From assembly GCF_030272615.1 (NCBI RefSeq), contig NC_081408.1, positions 406,167,889 through 406,231,888 on the forward strand: 64,000 nucleotides of DNA, in the 5' to 3' direction. Below, one piece after another: positions 25,041-36,744 of this stretch. The DNA comes from Cryptomeria japonica. Taxonomy: Eukaryota; Streptophyta; Pinopsida; Cupressales; Cupressaceae. A model generated the notes under the pieces. That model made no database searches. It was not told where the DNA came from and saw nothing but the letters and a program-made list of their open reading frames with translations. Position 1 is the first letter of the stretch; each line of letters begins with the position of its first letter. The translations under genes and the position numbers were made by a program.

Positions 25041-27330
25041 GTCATTTAGTTCCGGAGTTGACCTAGGCTGAGATTAGACACATAGATGCCTGTGGTTTAC
25101 GCTATTTGTTATATATGCTTGAGATTACACATAACAGAGGTTTGTTGACAACATTCCCCAAGAGATGGCACAACGAGCATAACACTTTCCACCTTCCGAT
25201 GGGTGAGATTAGTGTGACTTTGGAGGATGTCTACAGGATTCTGCATATCCCAATGACTGGCGAGCTAGTGCAATATGATTATCAGGATCGGGTTGGGATA
25301 GAGGCTTGCAGAGTTGTGTTTGTTGATGAGAGCATTGGTAGAGGAGAGATCTGATGGGCTGATATGGTGATGTATTACAAGGCTCTTCCTGTTGCTCTTG
25401 CTAGTTTGATTAGAGGATTTATATGTCCTGATAGGAGATCACGAGGTTTTTCCGTTGGATGGGATGAGATTCTCCTTAGTATGATTCAACATCGTACGCG
25501 ATATGCATGGGTGTTTTCATGCTGGCACACTTATATCATGATCTTCATCAAGTAGTGTATGATGAGAGTGTGAGTTTATCTACTGGATGCACTTTATTGC
25601 AGATCTGGTGCTAGGAGCACATTGTTGTTACTCGGCCTATCCATCACATAGTTCGTGGAGAGAGGCAACCATATGTATATTTCTATGCAGGTATCCTTAC
25701 TTAGCATAAGCTGGGTAAGATGGAGTATTGGCGTTGGGTGCTTGATTCATTGGACAACATCACTTGGAGACCATATCTTGATTATGAGCCATGGATGGAT
25801 GACGCACAAACATTACCATGTATTATGCAGAGTAGATATCTCATTGGTCAGACACCGTTTATTGTTGAGCAACAATTGATTGGTCAGATTTTGAGATAGT
25901 TTGGTATCATCCAGCCTATGCCTACGGGTGTGACGATATATGCTCAGTGTTATAGAGATAAATGAGATTGGGGACCGTCGTTGTCATTTGAGATTGCTTG
26001 TGTAGAGTTTGATGCTACTCCGAGAGTGGCTTATATGAGATTACACATTCTTGATTCTGGGGTTACTGCAGAGTATGCTCAGTATATTCTAGCTCATCCA
26101 TTTCCTCGCATTACTGATCCAACAGATCCTCCTCCCAACTCAGGAGATGATAAGGATGACTTAGATGATCTAGTTTCTAGGAGATGCAGATGGAGACGAG
26201 AGCTTAGAGCTTCTCATGAGGTTGGGGGAGGTGGAGATGATGGTGGGGATATAGGAGGTGGTGGTAGGAGACCTGGATGGAGGGGAGGTCGATTGAGAGT
26301 CCGTGGAGGACCATTTGTACTGGCTGGCAGGATTAAGAAACCACATCCTATGGGTGGGAGAGATGTTGGACAGATTGGGAGAGAGCATGGCAGGACTGGT
26401 ATGAGATCACCGAGAGGGTTGCCATTGACAGGAGGCAGGGTGACTGGACTGGATGGGGGTTGTGGGAGAGACATTGATTTCAAACAGATTCAACCAGATC
26501 CTCAAGTTATTGCAGTGCATGGTGGAGATGATGAGGATCCTGAGGATCATGTTCCCCTAATTAGACGACGGGTGTAGAGAGTTGCTCAGACCGAGATCTA
26601 GCAGTTAGATAGGTTGGTGGTTAGGGGATTGGGATTCATGCACCAAAACAGGATCCACTAGAGCAGGTTGCACTAGTGCATGATATGCCAGATGTGGTTA
26701 TACTAGATCATGATGTGCCAGGGCAGGATACTATTGATAGTCTGAGAGCACAGATTGATCAGCTTCGAGCACAGGTACAGACTCTTATTACTGAGCGGGA
26801 TAGAGCTGTTAGGAGACAACAGGATACTCAGGTTCTTCTTGATCATATTCAGCAGGTTGGATCAGGTACTCTCTTGGCGGATACCGTTAGAGCACTAGTT
26901 TGGGCTGGGAAGGAGACTTCCCACTAGCGACGACGATATGAGGAGGTAGTTACAGAGAGCCAGAGAGTAGGTAGTTATCATACCACTATGCTGATGGATA
27001 CTAGCAGTGGTGGGGTCATGGGATACTCAGGGTCTTCTTGATCATATTCAGCAGGTTGGATCAGGTACTCTCTTGGCGGATACCGTTAGAGCACTAGTTC
27101 GGGCTGGGAAGGAGACTTCCCACTGGCGACGACGATATGAGGAGGTAGTTGCAGTGAGCCAGAGAGTAGGTAGTTATCATACCACTATGCTGATGGATAC
27201 TAGCAGTGGTGGGGTCATGGGACCTCCTCAGAGGAGTGGGGAGCATGGGAGATAGGCATCTGGAGGATCTTCTCGCCCACAGCCACAGAGATGGACAAAG
27301 TCAGGTGGTAGTGGTACAGGACAACCTTGA
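25041..27330 (+). pseudogene. Antisense plant mobile domain (PMD) ORF of element 1
   Basis: This reads opposite to gag-pol. At 25090-25355 the frame has GLLTTFPKRWHNEHNTFHLP, then MGEISVTLEDVYRILHIPMTGE. This is the signature of the plant mobile domain (the 'aminotransferase-like' domain shared by MAIN/MAIL-type proteins and transposons). The frame continues with stops and frameshifts through the WDEILLSMIQHRTRYAWV and MEYWRWVLDSLDNITWRPY segments. A Gly/Arg-rich low-complexity region follows (about 26210-26450), then a coiled-coil tail with LRAQIDQLRAQVQTL at about 26740. At least five stops or shifts disrupt it. Tat-lineage elements are known to carry extra antisense ORFs after integrase, some with this domain. 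Its role in the element is not established; it might bind nucleic acid or affect silencing, but that is speculation. Confidence 0.8.
26822..27219 (+). repeat. 199-bp tandem duplication within the PMD ORF
   Basis: 26822-27020 and 27021-27219 are nearly identical (GGATACTCAG...GGGGTCATG). The few differences include TAG versus TGG in CCCACT(A/G)GCG and a few single substitutions. Because 199 is not a multiple of three, the duplication shifts the frame. Confidence 0.92.
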
Positions 27331-28110
27331 CTTGATTTGTATTTGATGAGGCATTTATATTGTTTATCTGATATCATTGTATACTTGACTTTTTATTATT
27401 TTATGATGATCTATATGTAGATATGGACTCTATATGATGATGATGATTTATATGCATGTTACTCTATGTGATGATGTTGCTTTATGCTTTGATGATCTAT
27501 ATGCTTTGATTATATGGATGCAATGATTATATGGATGGTGATATGATCTTTGCTTTTTATTATGATGATAATTTATATTATGATGCAATGATAAATGCTT
27601 TTGTTTGATTTTTATTGATCTTGGATGCAAATGAAAATGATTTCTAACTTAAATGATGCAAATGTAATGATCTATATGGAATGCAAATGAACGATTGATT
27701 TGCTTTTGATTTATGATTATATAAATGCAAATGATCTTATATGAAATATTTTTGAGTTTTTATGTAATGTTTATGATGATTATGAATCTAAGTGCAAAGA
27801 TGCAACTAAATGATCATTATAAAATGATAATGCAAATAATAATGATGATACACTACATGATAAATGAAATGCACGCTATTAAATGCAAACTATTGCAATG
27901 ATAAAATGCAACTAAATGAAATGAATGATGATTAAAATGACTCTAAGAAATGAATGCACCTATAATGATTAAATGCAAATTATTTTTGTTTGTCCAAGTA
28001 TACTTAATCTTTATTTATGACCGTTGATCTGTTTAATGAAATGATATGCTTATAATGCAGCTGACAAATGAATGCTTATAATGCAGATGAATAACGAGCT
28101 AATGAAATGA
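27331..28110. repeat. Low-complexity ATGATG/AAATGCAAATGA tract
   Basis: About 780 bp is dominated by degenerate ATGAT, TATATG and AAATGCAAATGAT words on the plus strand. No gene is supported. It lies between the converging ends of the PMD ORF (plus) and integrase (minus). Confidence 0.7.
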
Positions 28111-28197
28111 TCTAACTAAAAATGATACTGCCAGTCTTCATATGCTATCTTGTAACAGTGCTTGATTTCATCATTGAGCTTTAAAATGTTGTAAGAA

Positions 28198-28318
28198 AAT
28201 ACAAGCAACTTGACATAATGATTCAAGATGACCTGAGTATTCCTTACATGGATTTTGATATAGCAAGTTAATACAAGCAGCTTGATATAATGGATCAAGT
28301 TGACCTGAGTATTGCTTG
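28198..28318 (+). repeat. Two tandem copies of a ~63-bp unit
   Basis: AATACAAGCA(A/G)CTTGA(C/T)ATAATG(A/G)ATCAAG(A/T)TGACCTGAGTATT occurs twice in a row in the non-coding 3' region of element 1. The rest of 28319-29150 shows nothing I can name. Confidence 0.8.
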
Positions 28319-29159
28319 CAAAACAGACAAGGAGTATCTACTTTCATGCATGACTTGGAACGTCCTCCTTGATCTTTTGCTAATCATATCCTGAGACAAG
28401 TTCATACCATAGTAAGAGATAAACCACAAACAACAATCAAAGAAAATAATCATGCCCCATCATAGCTTCTCTAGTCATGAACATCCTTGAGTTGCATAGA
28501 GTACATGATTAGCAATAAAAATCAAGATATAAACATTGAACCTTGTATGTCATTCACATGTTCTAATGGTCATTAACTGATATAATCATCTTAATGAATG
28601 ATCTTTGATAATACTTTATAGCTTGCTGGTTGATTCTTCATTTTCTAAGTTTGACGATTCCGTTGTTATGAACTGCCTTGATTTTCATTGCTTTGTTGCT
28701 TTTTATCTGTTTCAAAACCCTAGATGTTTTTGGATTTTCTAAGTTTTTCAAATGTTTTTGGATTTTAAAGATTCAAAAGATCACCTTAGCAAAAGGAATT
28801 AGGATTTTGCCCCCAGTGGAAACAAAAATTTATTATGGATGCATGAATTGATCAAGATCCAAACCATGGCGAGATACAAATGCAGATTGATCGATACTGA
28901 TAAAATCTAAGATAGTGACTACGACAAGTATGTCAAAGATTGGTTAACTGTTGGTAAGCTGCATATTTCTTGCTAAATGTTTCAGAGCAATGGATGTGAA
29001 AGATGTTTTGGATAAGCTAGCGATAGATAGCAATGATAGATGTGATAGGATGGAGTGGATAGGTGCGCAAAGCGATCTCATAGATGGAGGAACTCACTTT
29101 TTTAGATAGTGTCTGTTTACCAGGTTTTCACCATCTAAATTTATTGCATTTTTTGGATT

Positions 29160-29226
29160 TTATATGCTTTTTATTGATTTTTTCAGGACTTTATATGCTT
29201 TTTATTGATTTTTTTGGGACTTTATA
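29160..29226. repeat. 33-bp tandem repeat next to the integrase stop
   Basis: TATATGCTTTTTATTGATTTTTT(C/T)(A/G)GGACTT is present twice in tandem, directly 3' of the integrase frame (on the minus strand). Confidence 0.85.
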
Positions 29227-29228
29227 TC

Positions 29229-30335
29229 TCAAGCATAGAATTTCTTAAGATGGATAGAATTGATAGGTTCATCAAACCAATCACCTTCAGGAGTAGATAA
29301 TTTGTATGCTCCTGATCCATATGTTGCTACTATGACAAAAGGTCCTAGCCAATTTGGTTCAAATTTTCCCTTCTTTTCTCGGTCTTGCTGATTTCTTGGA
29401 TTCTCCCTTAGAATTATATCTCGAATCTGGAAAATATGCGGCTTGACTCTATGGTTATAGCTTCTTGCCATTCTTTGTTGGTATACTTTCAAATGTTCTG
29501 TTGCATTTTGGTGACGTTCCTGAATCAGTTCTAGTTCTTGGAGTCGAGAGACTCGTTGTTCTTCTTCTAGTATAAGACCGTGCAAGGATACACTTAGAGA
29601 AGGTATCTCTACTTCTATAGGTAATATAGCTTTTGATCCATAGACCAAACAATATGGAGTTGCCCCTATTGGAGTGCGGACGCTAGTTCGGTATGCCCAA
29701 AGAACAGGATTTAGTTGAATGTGCTAGTCTTTCCCAACTTCATTTACTGTTTTCTTCAAGATTTTCAAGATAGTTTTGTTTGTTGCCTCAGCTTGACCAT
29801 TTCCCTATGGATAATATGGAGTAGAGAACCTATGTTGGATATGAAACTGTTCACATAGTTCTTTCACATCTTGATTTTTGAATGGCCTTCCATTATCAGT
29901 GATAATGGTCATAGGAACTCCATTGCGATAGATTATGTAATTCAAGATAAATGATGACATTTGTTTTCCTATCACTGTTGTTAAAGGCACTGCTTCAATC
30001 CACTTAGTAAAATATTCAGTAGCTATCAAAATGAACTTATGTCCATTAGAAGATGAGGGATTGATCTTTCCTACCAAATCAAGGCCCCACTGTGAAAATG
30101 GCCATGATCTCGTCATAGGATATAACTCTTGTGTTGGTGCATGGATTAGATTTCTATGGATTTGACATTGTTTACATTTTCTAGCATAGGTGAATGAATC
30201 TCTTTCCATAGTAGGCCAAAAGTAACCCATACGGATAAGTTTCTTAGCCAATGTTAAACCACTTGAGTGTGTACCGCAAATACCCGCATGAATGTCATCA
30301 AGAACTCTCTCAGATTCATCTTTTTTTCAAGACAT
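29229..30335 (-). pseudogene. Element 1: integrase
   Basis: The N-terminal zinc-binding part (about 30150-30330) has IHAGICGTHSSG and CKQCQIH (HHCC). The core has WGLDLVG, FILIATEYFTKWIEAVPL and TDNGRPF (two catalytic Asp positions), then GNGQAEATNK with the catalytic Glu. The C-terminal part has FEPNWLGPFVIV and GAYKLS, ending at SIHLKKFYA. It is broken by TAG at 29805-29807, at the Gln before GNGQ, and by TAG at 29724-29726, where the family has Trp. A frameshift in an A-run lies near 30320. Integrase inserts the element's cDNA into chromosomes; this copy cannot make a full protein. Confidence 0.92.
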
Positions 30336-30418
30336 CTCAACAATGTACCATCTAGACCACACCTATATAGGATATCAACAATAATGGTATAGCGAGAGGA
30401 CTGATGGATAAATTTTCT

Positions 30419-31081
30419 TCATTGATTATGAGATAAATCTAGAGGAAGGATATGATCTTTCAAATATTGGTAGGTTTGACCGTATAAGGATTCACCGGTT
30501 CCTGATATATGGAAAATTCGATAGGTATGCTGGGATTGGATGGTAGGGGTTAAGATATCTTCCACGGGAAATTCGTAACGCTGTTGATTCTCTTTATTTT
30601 GCAAGAGAGATGCTATTGTAGCCATCGCATCTGCTGCTTTATTCTCATTTCTCGGAATCTGGGTGAATGTGATTTCTTTAAAGTGTCTTTTAAATTCCTC
30701 TATCAGCTGTTTGTATGGCATAAGCTTAACATTCTTTGTTTGATATTCATCATTTATTTGATTTATGACAAGTTGTGAATCACCATAGACATGTAGTTCT
30801 TTGATATTCCATTCAATGGCCATTTTAAGCCCTATAGCCAATGCTTCATACTTTGTAGTATTATTGGTGCATGGAAATCGCAGTCTATACGATTTCGGAA
30901 TTGTGTGTCCTTGAGGTGTGATGAAAAAGATTCCTGCACCTGATCCATATTGAGTATAAGAACCATCAAAGTACAATTCCCATAAGTTTGTACTTACTGT
31001 GCAGAGGCATGTTATTGTGTAGAGGTGCATCAGCCAATTAATCAGCGATGACTTGTCCCTTGATAGCTTTCCGGTCAACAT
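30419..31081 (-). pseudogene. Element 1: second (archaeal-type) RNase H
   Basis: An uninterrupted frame of 220 codons contains WELYFDGSYTQYGSGAGI, TKYEALAIGLKMAIEW, VYGDSQLVINQI and NENKAADAMA. All four acidic positions of RNase H (D, E, D, D) are visible. A second RNase H between the usual one and integrase is diagnostic of the Tat lineage. It would remove RNA from the RNA:DNA hybrid during reverse transcription. The frame is only a segment of the former polyprotein and has no natural start codon of its own. Confidence 0.88.
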
Positions 31082-31220
31082 ATTCTATGTCAAATTCACT
31101 CAGTATCATAACCTATTTGGCTAGTGTCCCTATCAACGTTGACTTTCTCAATAGATATTTGAGAGGATTTATCAATGCTATTAGTTTTACATAATGAATC
31201 AACATATAATGTCGTAGCTT

Positions 31221-32887
31221 CTAGGTTGTAAATACAACTGCTAGACATATCTTTTCAATTGAGGAATAATTTAACTCATAGCCAACAAGTGTTCTGCTGA
31301 TATAATTAAATGCTCTTTCTTTTCCTTCATCATCATGTTGACCTAGGAGAGCACCTAATGATACACTTGTTGCTGAGACATAGAGTAACAATGGTTTCCC
31401 CTTGGTTGGCGATATCAATACTGGAGGACTCATAAGATATTATTTTATTTTCAAGAAAGCTTCTTCACATTTTGTATCCCATTTGAATGGAGCATTTTTA
31501 TGTAAAAGATGGGTAAATGGAAGACATCTATCGGCCAATTGAGAAACAAATCTCCTGATTGATTGCAACCTTCCTTGTAAAGATCGCAATTGACTTATGT
31601 TCTTGGGTGACTCCATCTCCATGATAGCTTTAACTTTTCCAGGATCTACTTCGATTCCACGAGCTGATATCCAAGGAGCTTTCCAGAGGTTACTCCAAAT
31701 GCACATTTCTTTGGATTTAATCTCAATTGACATCTTTCCAGCCTGTCAAAAATCTTGCTTAAAATGTTCAAATGTTCTTTTCTTGTGTGAGATTTTGCAA
31801 GTATGTCATCGACATAATATTCCATGAATGTATGCATCATGTCATGAAAAATTGTCATCATAGCCCTTTGATAAGTCACTCGTGCATTGCTAAGCCCAAA
31901 TGGCATAACATTCCAGCAGTACGTTCCCCATGCACAGGTGAAAGCTATCTTCTCTTGATCTTCAGGTGCGATTCTTATTTGATTATATCCTGAGAAGCCA
32001 TCCATTAATGAAAACATCTCATGGCCTGCTAATAAGTCCACTATGATATCAATGTTTGGTAACGAGATATCATCTTTTGGACATGCTTTATTCAGATCTC
32101 TAAAATCTGTACAGACTCTTATGCTTTTGTCTGGCTTTGATACTGGTACGATACTTGAGACCCATTCTGGATAAGCAACTGGTCTTATGAAACCCACTTC
32201 TAATAGTTTCTTGAGCTCGGTTTTGACAAGGAGAGCAATATGCAGATGCATCTTTCTTAGTTTATGCTTAATAGGTTTTGCTTTTAAATCCACATTAAGA
32301 TGATGCATGATAAGATCTGGATTAAGTCCTGGCATATCTGCATAAGACCAAGCAAAATTTATTTGTCTTTGCTTAAAGAATTCCATGTACTCTTTCCTCT
32401 CTCTTTCTGATAATGAGGTAGCAAAATGAAGTATTTTAGGATCTTTTGATGTATCAATGTTTACTGCTTCTGTTGGTTCTATTAGGATAGCAGATCTCTC
32501 TTGAAAATATGCAAGAAAAATGTCAAACTTTCCATCTTCTGGTGCCTCTAGGAGGTTTTCACCATCAGATACGCCCTTTGTTTTCTCTTTCGATTGATCT
32601 AATATTGCCATGAAATGGTTTTCAACAATATGTCTCTTTCCTTGTTTTATTTCACTTTTGTGACTGGAAAGTTTGGCATTCTCCTGGCTATGAGAAACAT
32701 CACTTGATTCTGCAATGGAAGATGTCTTAGGATGGATAGGTTCAACAATGTTAAGGTACACGGCTAAGTCATGATCATTGGAAAAGACATTTAGTTCGGG
32801 GTTGTCTAAATTATCCCAATCAATTAGTTCAGGATGTAGAAGGGGTAAATCATAATCACTGTCATCATTAGGTGTTTCAATGTTCAT
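31221..32887 (-). pseudogene. Element 1: reverse transcriptase and first RNase H
   Basis: The longest frame (413 codons, 31646-32887) has a variable acidic N-terminal 200 residues and then the RT fingers and palm: VKTELKKLLEVGFIRPV, KPDKSIRVCTDFRDLN, SLMDGFSGYNQI (Asp near residue 296) and YYVDDILAKS (YVDD near 358-361). A frameshift at about 31690 moves the continuation RGIEVDPGKVKAI and SLQGRLQSIRRFVSQLADR to another frame (31440-31733). A TAA at 31440-31442 then separates it from the first RNase H (31221-31433). There LLLYVSATSVSLGALL lacks the usual catalytic Asp, as is common for Tat elements, whose second RNase H takes over. A further stop ends the piece. Confidence 0.92.
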
Positions 32888-33231
32888 GACATAATGATCA
32901 TAGCTTGGCGTAGAATAGGTATTGTCATAGATTAAATGTTTTTGAGAATTGTCTTTCTCAAGAGTTTCCGAATTAGTCTTAACAAGATTAATATAGCATT
33001 TTGTAGTTCACACTCAAGTGGTCCTTCAACTGACGTTTGTCCCTTAAACGAATGGATTATATCCATGCACACATCTTTGATACTGCAAATTCCTTCTTGA
33101 TTGACCTCGTTTGCATTTTGGAGTTGACATATTTGTGCACATGATGAAGTAGATTCTTTTAATAGATTTTGTCTCCTTTCAAACTCAACTTCTTCTGGAC
33201 TAATAGTTAGTCCAACTTGACTATCTCTTAG

Positions 33232-34893
33232 CTATTCCATGGTTCTTCCATATCTGATCCGTGTTTGTGTATCCTGTGGCATTGCTTCTCTATCTTTGTC
33301 ATTTCCTTTCCTTTTTGCATACGTCTCTTTTCTCTGGATTTTGAGTTTTTTTTGCCTTCTTTCTAACTTCATCTTTTGTTTTGTTATAGACAAGTCTTCT
33401 TTCGTGATAGCTACTTGATCTTCATTATGTTCTTTACTTGATGTAGTGGATAAGACATCTGGACTCCATTCGTATTCATTGGAGTCTATTTCTGAATACT
33501 GATCCAAGATTACTCCACTATACCATATTGGAATGTCGTATGGTGCAAAGAGTTCTATGATTTCTGCCATCTCTATTTTTACTGCTTCTGGAATATCTTG
33601 TGAAGATTTTGCCTTTGTTTGTATTTTCAGAATTTGTTGACAGGATTTTTCTTCACCTTGGATGATGATCTCCTTTTCTTTCTTTTCATGTTCTTCTTGC
33701 TTCTTTTGTTTATTGGTTACTGTTTTGGCCGCTTGATGTAGCTTTTCTTGCCAATTTTCTTCTTTAGAAACTGATTTCTTTCTCCATTTTTGCTGTTGAT
33801 GATTATGTTGCTTTTGATTAGACTTCAGATATCCTAGCCCGGATTTATCTTCTGTGGATTGTGAGTGTGGACAAATAGGTTCTGAAATACCTTGATGTTG
33901 CTTACCAATTGGTCCTTTTCCTTCATATCCCATCTTTTGCATGATTTCATATCCTTTTCCATATTGTTTTATGGGAATATTGACTTCTGTTGCTGTTGCT
34001 ATAGTTTTGTCTTCATCTTTGTATAACCAACCAAGAATGTCTTTATCTTCATTTTCCTCTTCAAGAGTTCCAGCACTAACAAAGGTTCCTTTAAACATAT
34101 GTTTTGATTTTCCTGATGCCTTTAATTGAATGTCTGTAGGTTTCCCATATGACTTAGGGGAAAGTGGAAAATTTTGCAAAGAATACTTTCCCATTCCTTC
34201 ATCATTTAACTTGAGCTTTTCTTCAAAAGTTTCCCATAACTTTGCTTGAATTTCTTTGGTAGGATATACTGATTCTCTGTTATGTGGAACTCTTATATCT
34301 TGTGTTGGCTTCGAATTATTGCAATATTGACTAGAATCTACAATTATAGTGATTTCTTTTCCTTCATGAGGAAATTTTACACATTGATAATATGTAGAAG
34401 GAACTACTTGCATCTTGTGAATCCATGGTCTTCCCAGAAGAATATTGTAGGAGAGGTTCAAATCTAAAACTTGACACAATGTATCATTTTCCACAGTTTC
34501 TATCTTTATTGGTAGCACAACACTCCCTTTAGAAGAACGTTCTGCTTCATCATAAGCCTTGATGGTTATTTTCTTTTTCGGGTCTACTGCATTCTCTGAA
34601 TATCCCAAAGCTTTTATCAAACTTAATGCACACATGTTTAATCCATCTCCTCCATCTATGAGCACACGTTTGACACGAGTTTTATTTATGGAGACTTCAA
34701 CATGTAAGGGAGCATTGTGAGGATGTTTCAAGGATGCGTCATCATTTTCAGAAAATGATAAGAAATGAGGAGTTATGAGGTGTCCTACCATATTTTGGAA
34801 CTGATCTATATCCAAATCTTTTGAAACCCTTGTTTCCACTAAAGCTTTCTCCAAAATGTCCTTATGCATAGGTGAAATCTTGAGAAGTTCCAC
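33232..34893 (-). pseudogene. Element 1: aspartic protease with G-patch domain
   Basis: The frame of 553 codons begins with the region linking gag to protease. The protease active-site motif is VLIDGGDGLNMC (residues 77-88), followed by GYSENAVDPKKKITIKAYD and NILLGRPWIHKMQVVPSTY (near 150-168), the usual plant gypsy protease layout. Residues about 310-355 read GKGYEIMQKMGYEGKGPIG, QHQGISEPI, then SGLGY. This is a G-patch, a glycine-rich nucleic-acid-binding module. A Lys/Gln/Glu-rich linker follows. The frame stops at 33232, with further stops and a frame change (32888-33231) before RT. Upstream, a TAA at 34903-34905 separates it from gag, so gag, protease and RT were probably once one reading frame. 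Confidence 0.87.
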
Positions 34894-34902
34894 AATTGAT
34901 AT

Positions 34903-36700
34903 TTAAGCAGGTATTCGTTGTAATTGCTCTACTAAATTGTATTGTTGTGGATTGGGTGTTGGATCTTTTTCTGCACCTGGAAAGGTATCCTTTGCTTTGC
35001 TTCTCGTGATAACATTGATTGGTTCTGAAGATGAATTTTCGTTAACAATAATCACATTCACTACATCATCGTATGTATAATTGTAATTCACCTTCGTTTT
35101 TCCTTTGTCATCTTTTAATTGGGACGATTCGCCTTTGTCATAATTTGGGAGTGGAGTTTTGAAAGCCAAGTGTGATTCATTCGTTTTATGGCTATCCACT
35201 GTAATGGTTCCATTATCGATTAGATCTTGGATAAGGTGTTTCAATCTCTGACAATCATTTGTTAGGTGTCCTTTATTTCGATGATAGTTGCAAAAATGAT
35301 TGTCATTCCACCAATTGGGCTTGACTGGTGGTTCATAATTTCTTGTTTCTGGCAAAACAATCAATTTATTAGCAAGTAAAGTTTTTAGAGCCGATTCTAA
35401 AGATTCTCCAATGTTTGTGAATTTTCTTCGAGGATTGGAGAAAAAGGACTTAGCTTTGTTGTTTTTTGGATTGTTATTGCTTGGGTTTTGACTTGATAGA
35501 TTGAAAATTGGTTGTTGTTGTTTTGTATTACTATTATCGTCATTCCCTTCATTGTTGGCATTCCTATTCTTTGACTAGAACTTGGGTTTGTCATTAGTGT
35601 TGTTGTTGTTGTTGTTGTTGTATGAATTATTGTAAAGTTTTAGTTCTCCTTTCTTTACCATTGTGTTCTCTATTTTTAGTCCATTCTTGATCATTTTGGC
35701 AAAAGAGGGAGGACATTGCATCCTTAGTCGATAACTCATTTCACTGATAAGATTATCAATGAATATGTCCATTTTTTCTTGATCAGGTACATCTCGGGGA
35801 TACCTATTAAACATGTGTTTCCATCGTTGTAAGAAAATCATAAAGGATTCACCATTCTTTTGTTTAACATTGCAAAGATCTAGCATTGTTATTTCATTCC
35901 TTATATTGTAGGAATATTGTGAAATAAACCTATTTACAAGTTCTTCAAAGGATTTGATTCCAGATGGTAATCTTGAAAACCACTCCATTGATTGTCCATT
36001 TAAACTCCTAGGGCATAAGGTAAGTTTTATCGTGAGCAAATTCCATGCTCATAGTACAAAACTCCCTAATGTGATCTTGAGGATCAGACCTTCCATTGTA
36101 TTTGTCATATTTAGGAATCTCGCAATGTTGCGGAAATGGTATCATATTTAGATTTTTATCAAAAAGATATGGGCATATATCTTCTAATGAATATTTCTTG
36201 GAGCTTGTCCCATTTTGCATGTCTTGTATTTGTTGTTGAAGAGTTTGTATTTGTTGAGTAAGGTTTGATAAGGGATTATCTACATAGTTTCTTCTTGCTT
36301 CTTCATGAGTCTTTTTGTCACTATGCTCTTTTATTTTATCATCCCTTTCTTTCCTTGTTTCTCCGTTACTTTCTTTGTTTATGTCCTTGTTATTTGGATC
36401 ATCTGTGTTTTGGGTGTTACTTGTCTCTACATCTTGTTTCAATCTTTCCATGTTAAAGTCTTGTGGTAGTTTAGCTCCAGATTTTGCCAACATCAAGAGA
36501 TATTTTTCTTTTTGTTTTGCCAACAATTTTTCCATTAGCCTATCAAATTTGAAATCTTGCTCAAGGTCTCTAATGGTGCTATTGACTGCTTCTTCATCAA
36601 CAACGGTAAATCCAAAAGTGTGGAATATAGGAGTATCTTCTTCCTCCATTTGTTGTTGTTTTCTAAGTTGCTCGTGTTGGGCTCTAGTCCAAACTGGCAT
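34903..36700 (-). pseudogene. Element 1: Gag
   Basis: Gag starts MPVWTRAQHEQLRKQQQ at 36700, with the FDRLMEKLLAKQKEKYLLM helix near residue 75. The capsid core (retrotransposon gag domain) follows in another frame at 35575-36039: SLNGQSMEWFSRLPSGIKSF, LVNRFISQYS, then FMIFLQRWKHMFNRYP. An Asn-rich stretch precedes a zinc-knuckle-like CNYHRNKGHLTNDCQRLKH (about 35275), typical of this lineage. Breaks are a frameshift plus a TAG near 36005-36040, a TAG at 35575-35577 and a TAA at 34903-34905. Gag would form the particle that packages element RNA. Confidence 0.9.
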
Positions 36701-36744
36701 GTGATTATTTCAAAGTTGTTGAAATTCCCAAAGGACAAAGTCAA

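Noticed and set aside
26170-26483. Proline/serine-rich minus-strand frames
   Set aside because: They are the opposite strand of the Gly/Arg-rich part of the plus-strand PMD ORF.
31597-31993. Plus-strand frames across the RT region
   Set aside because: They are antisense shadows of the reverse transcriptase frame and contain no domain.
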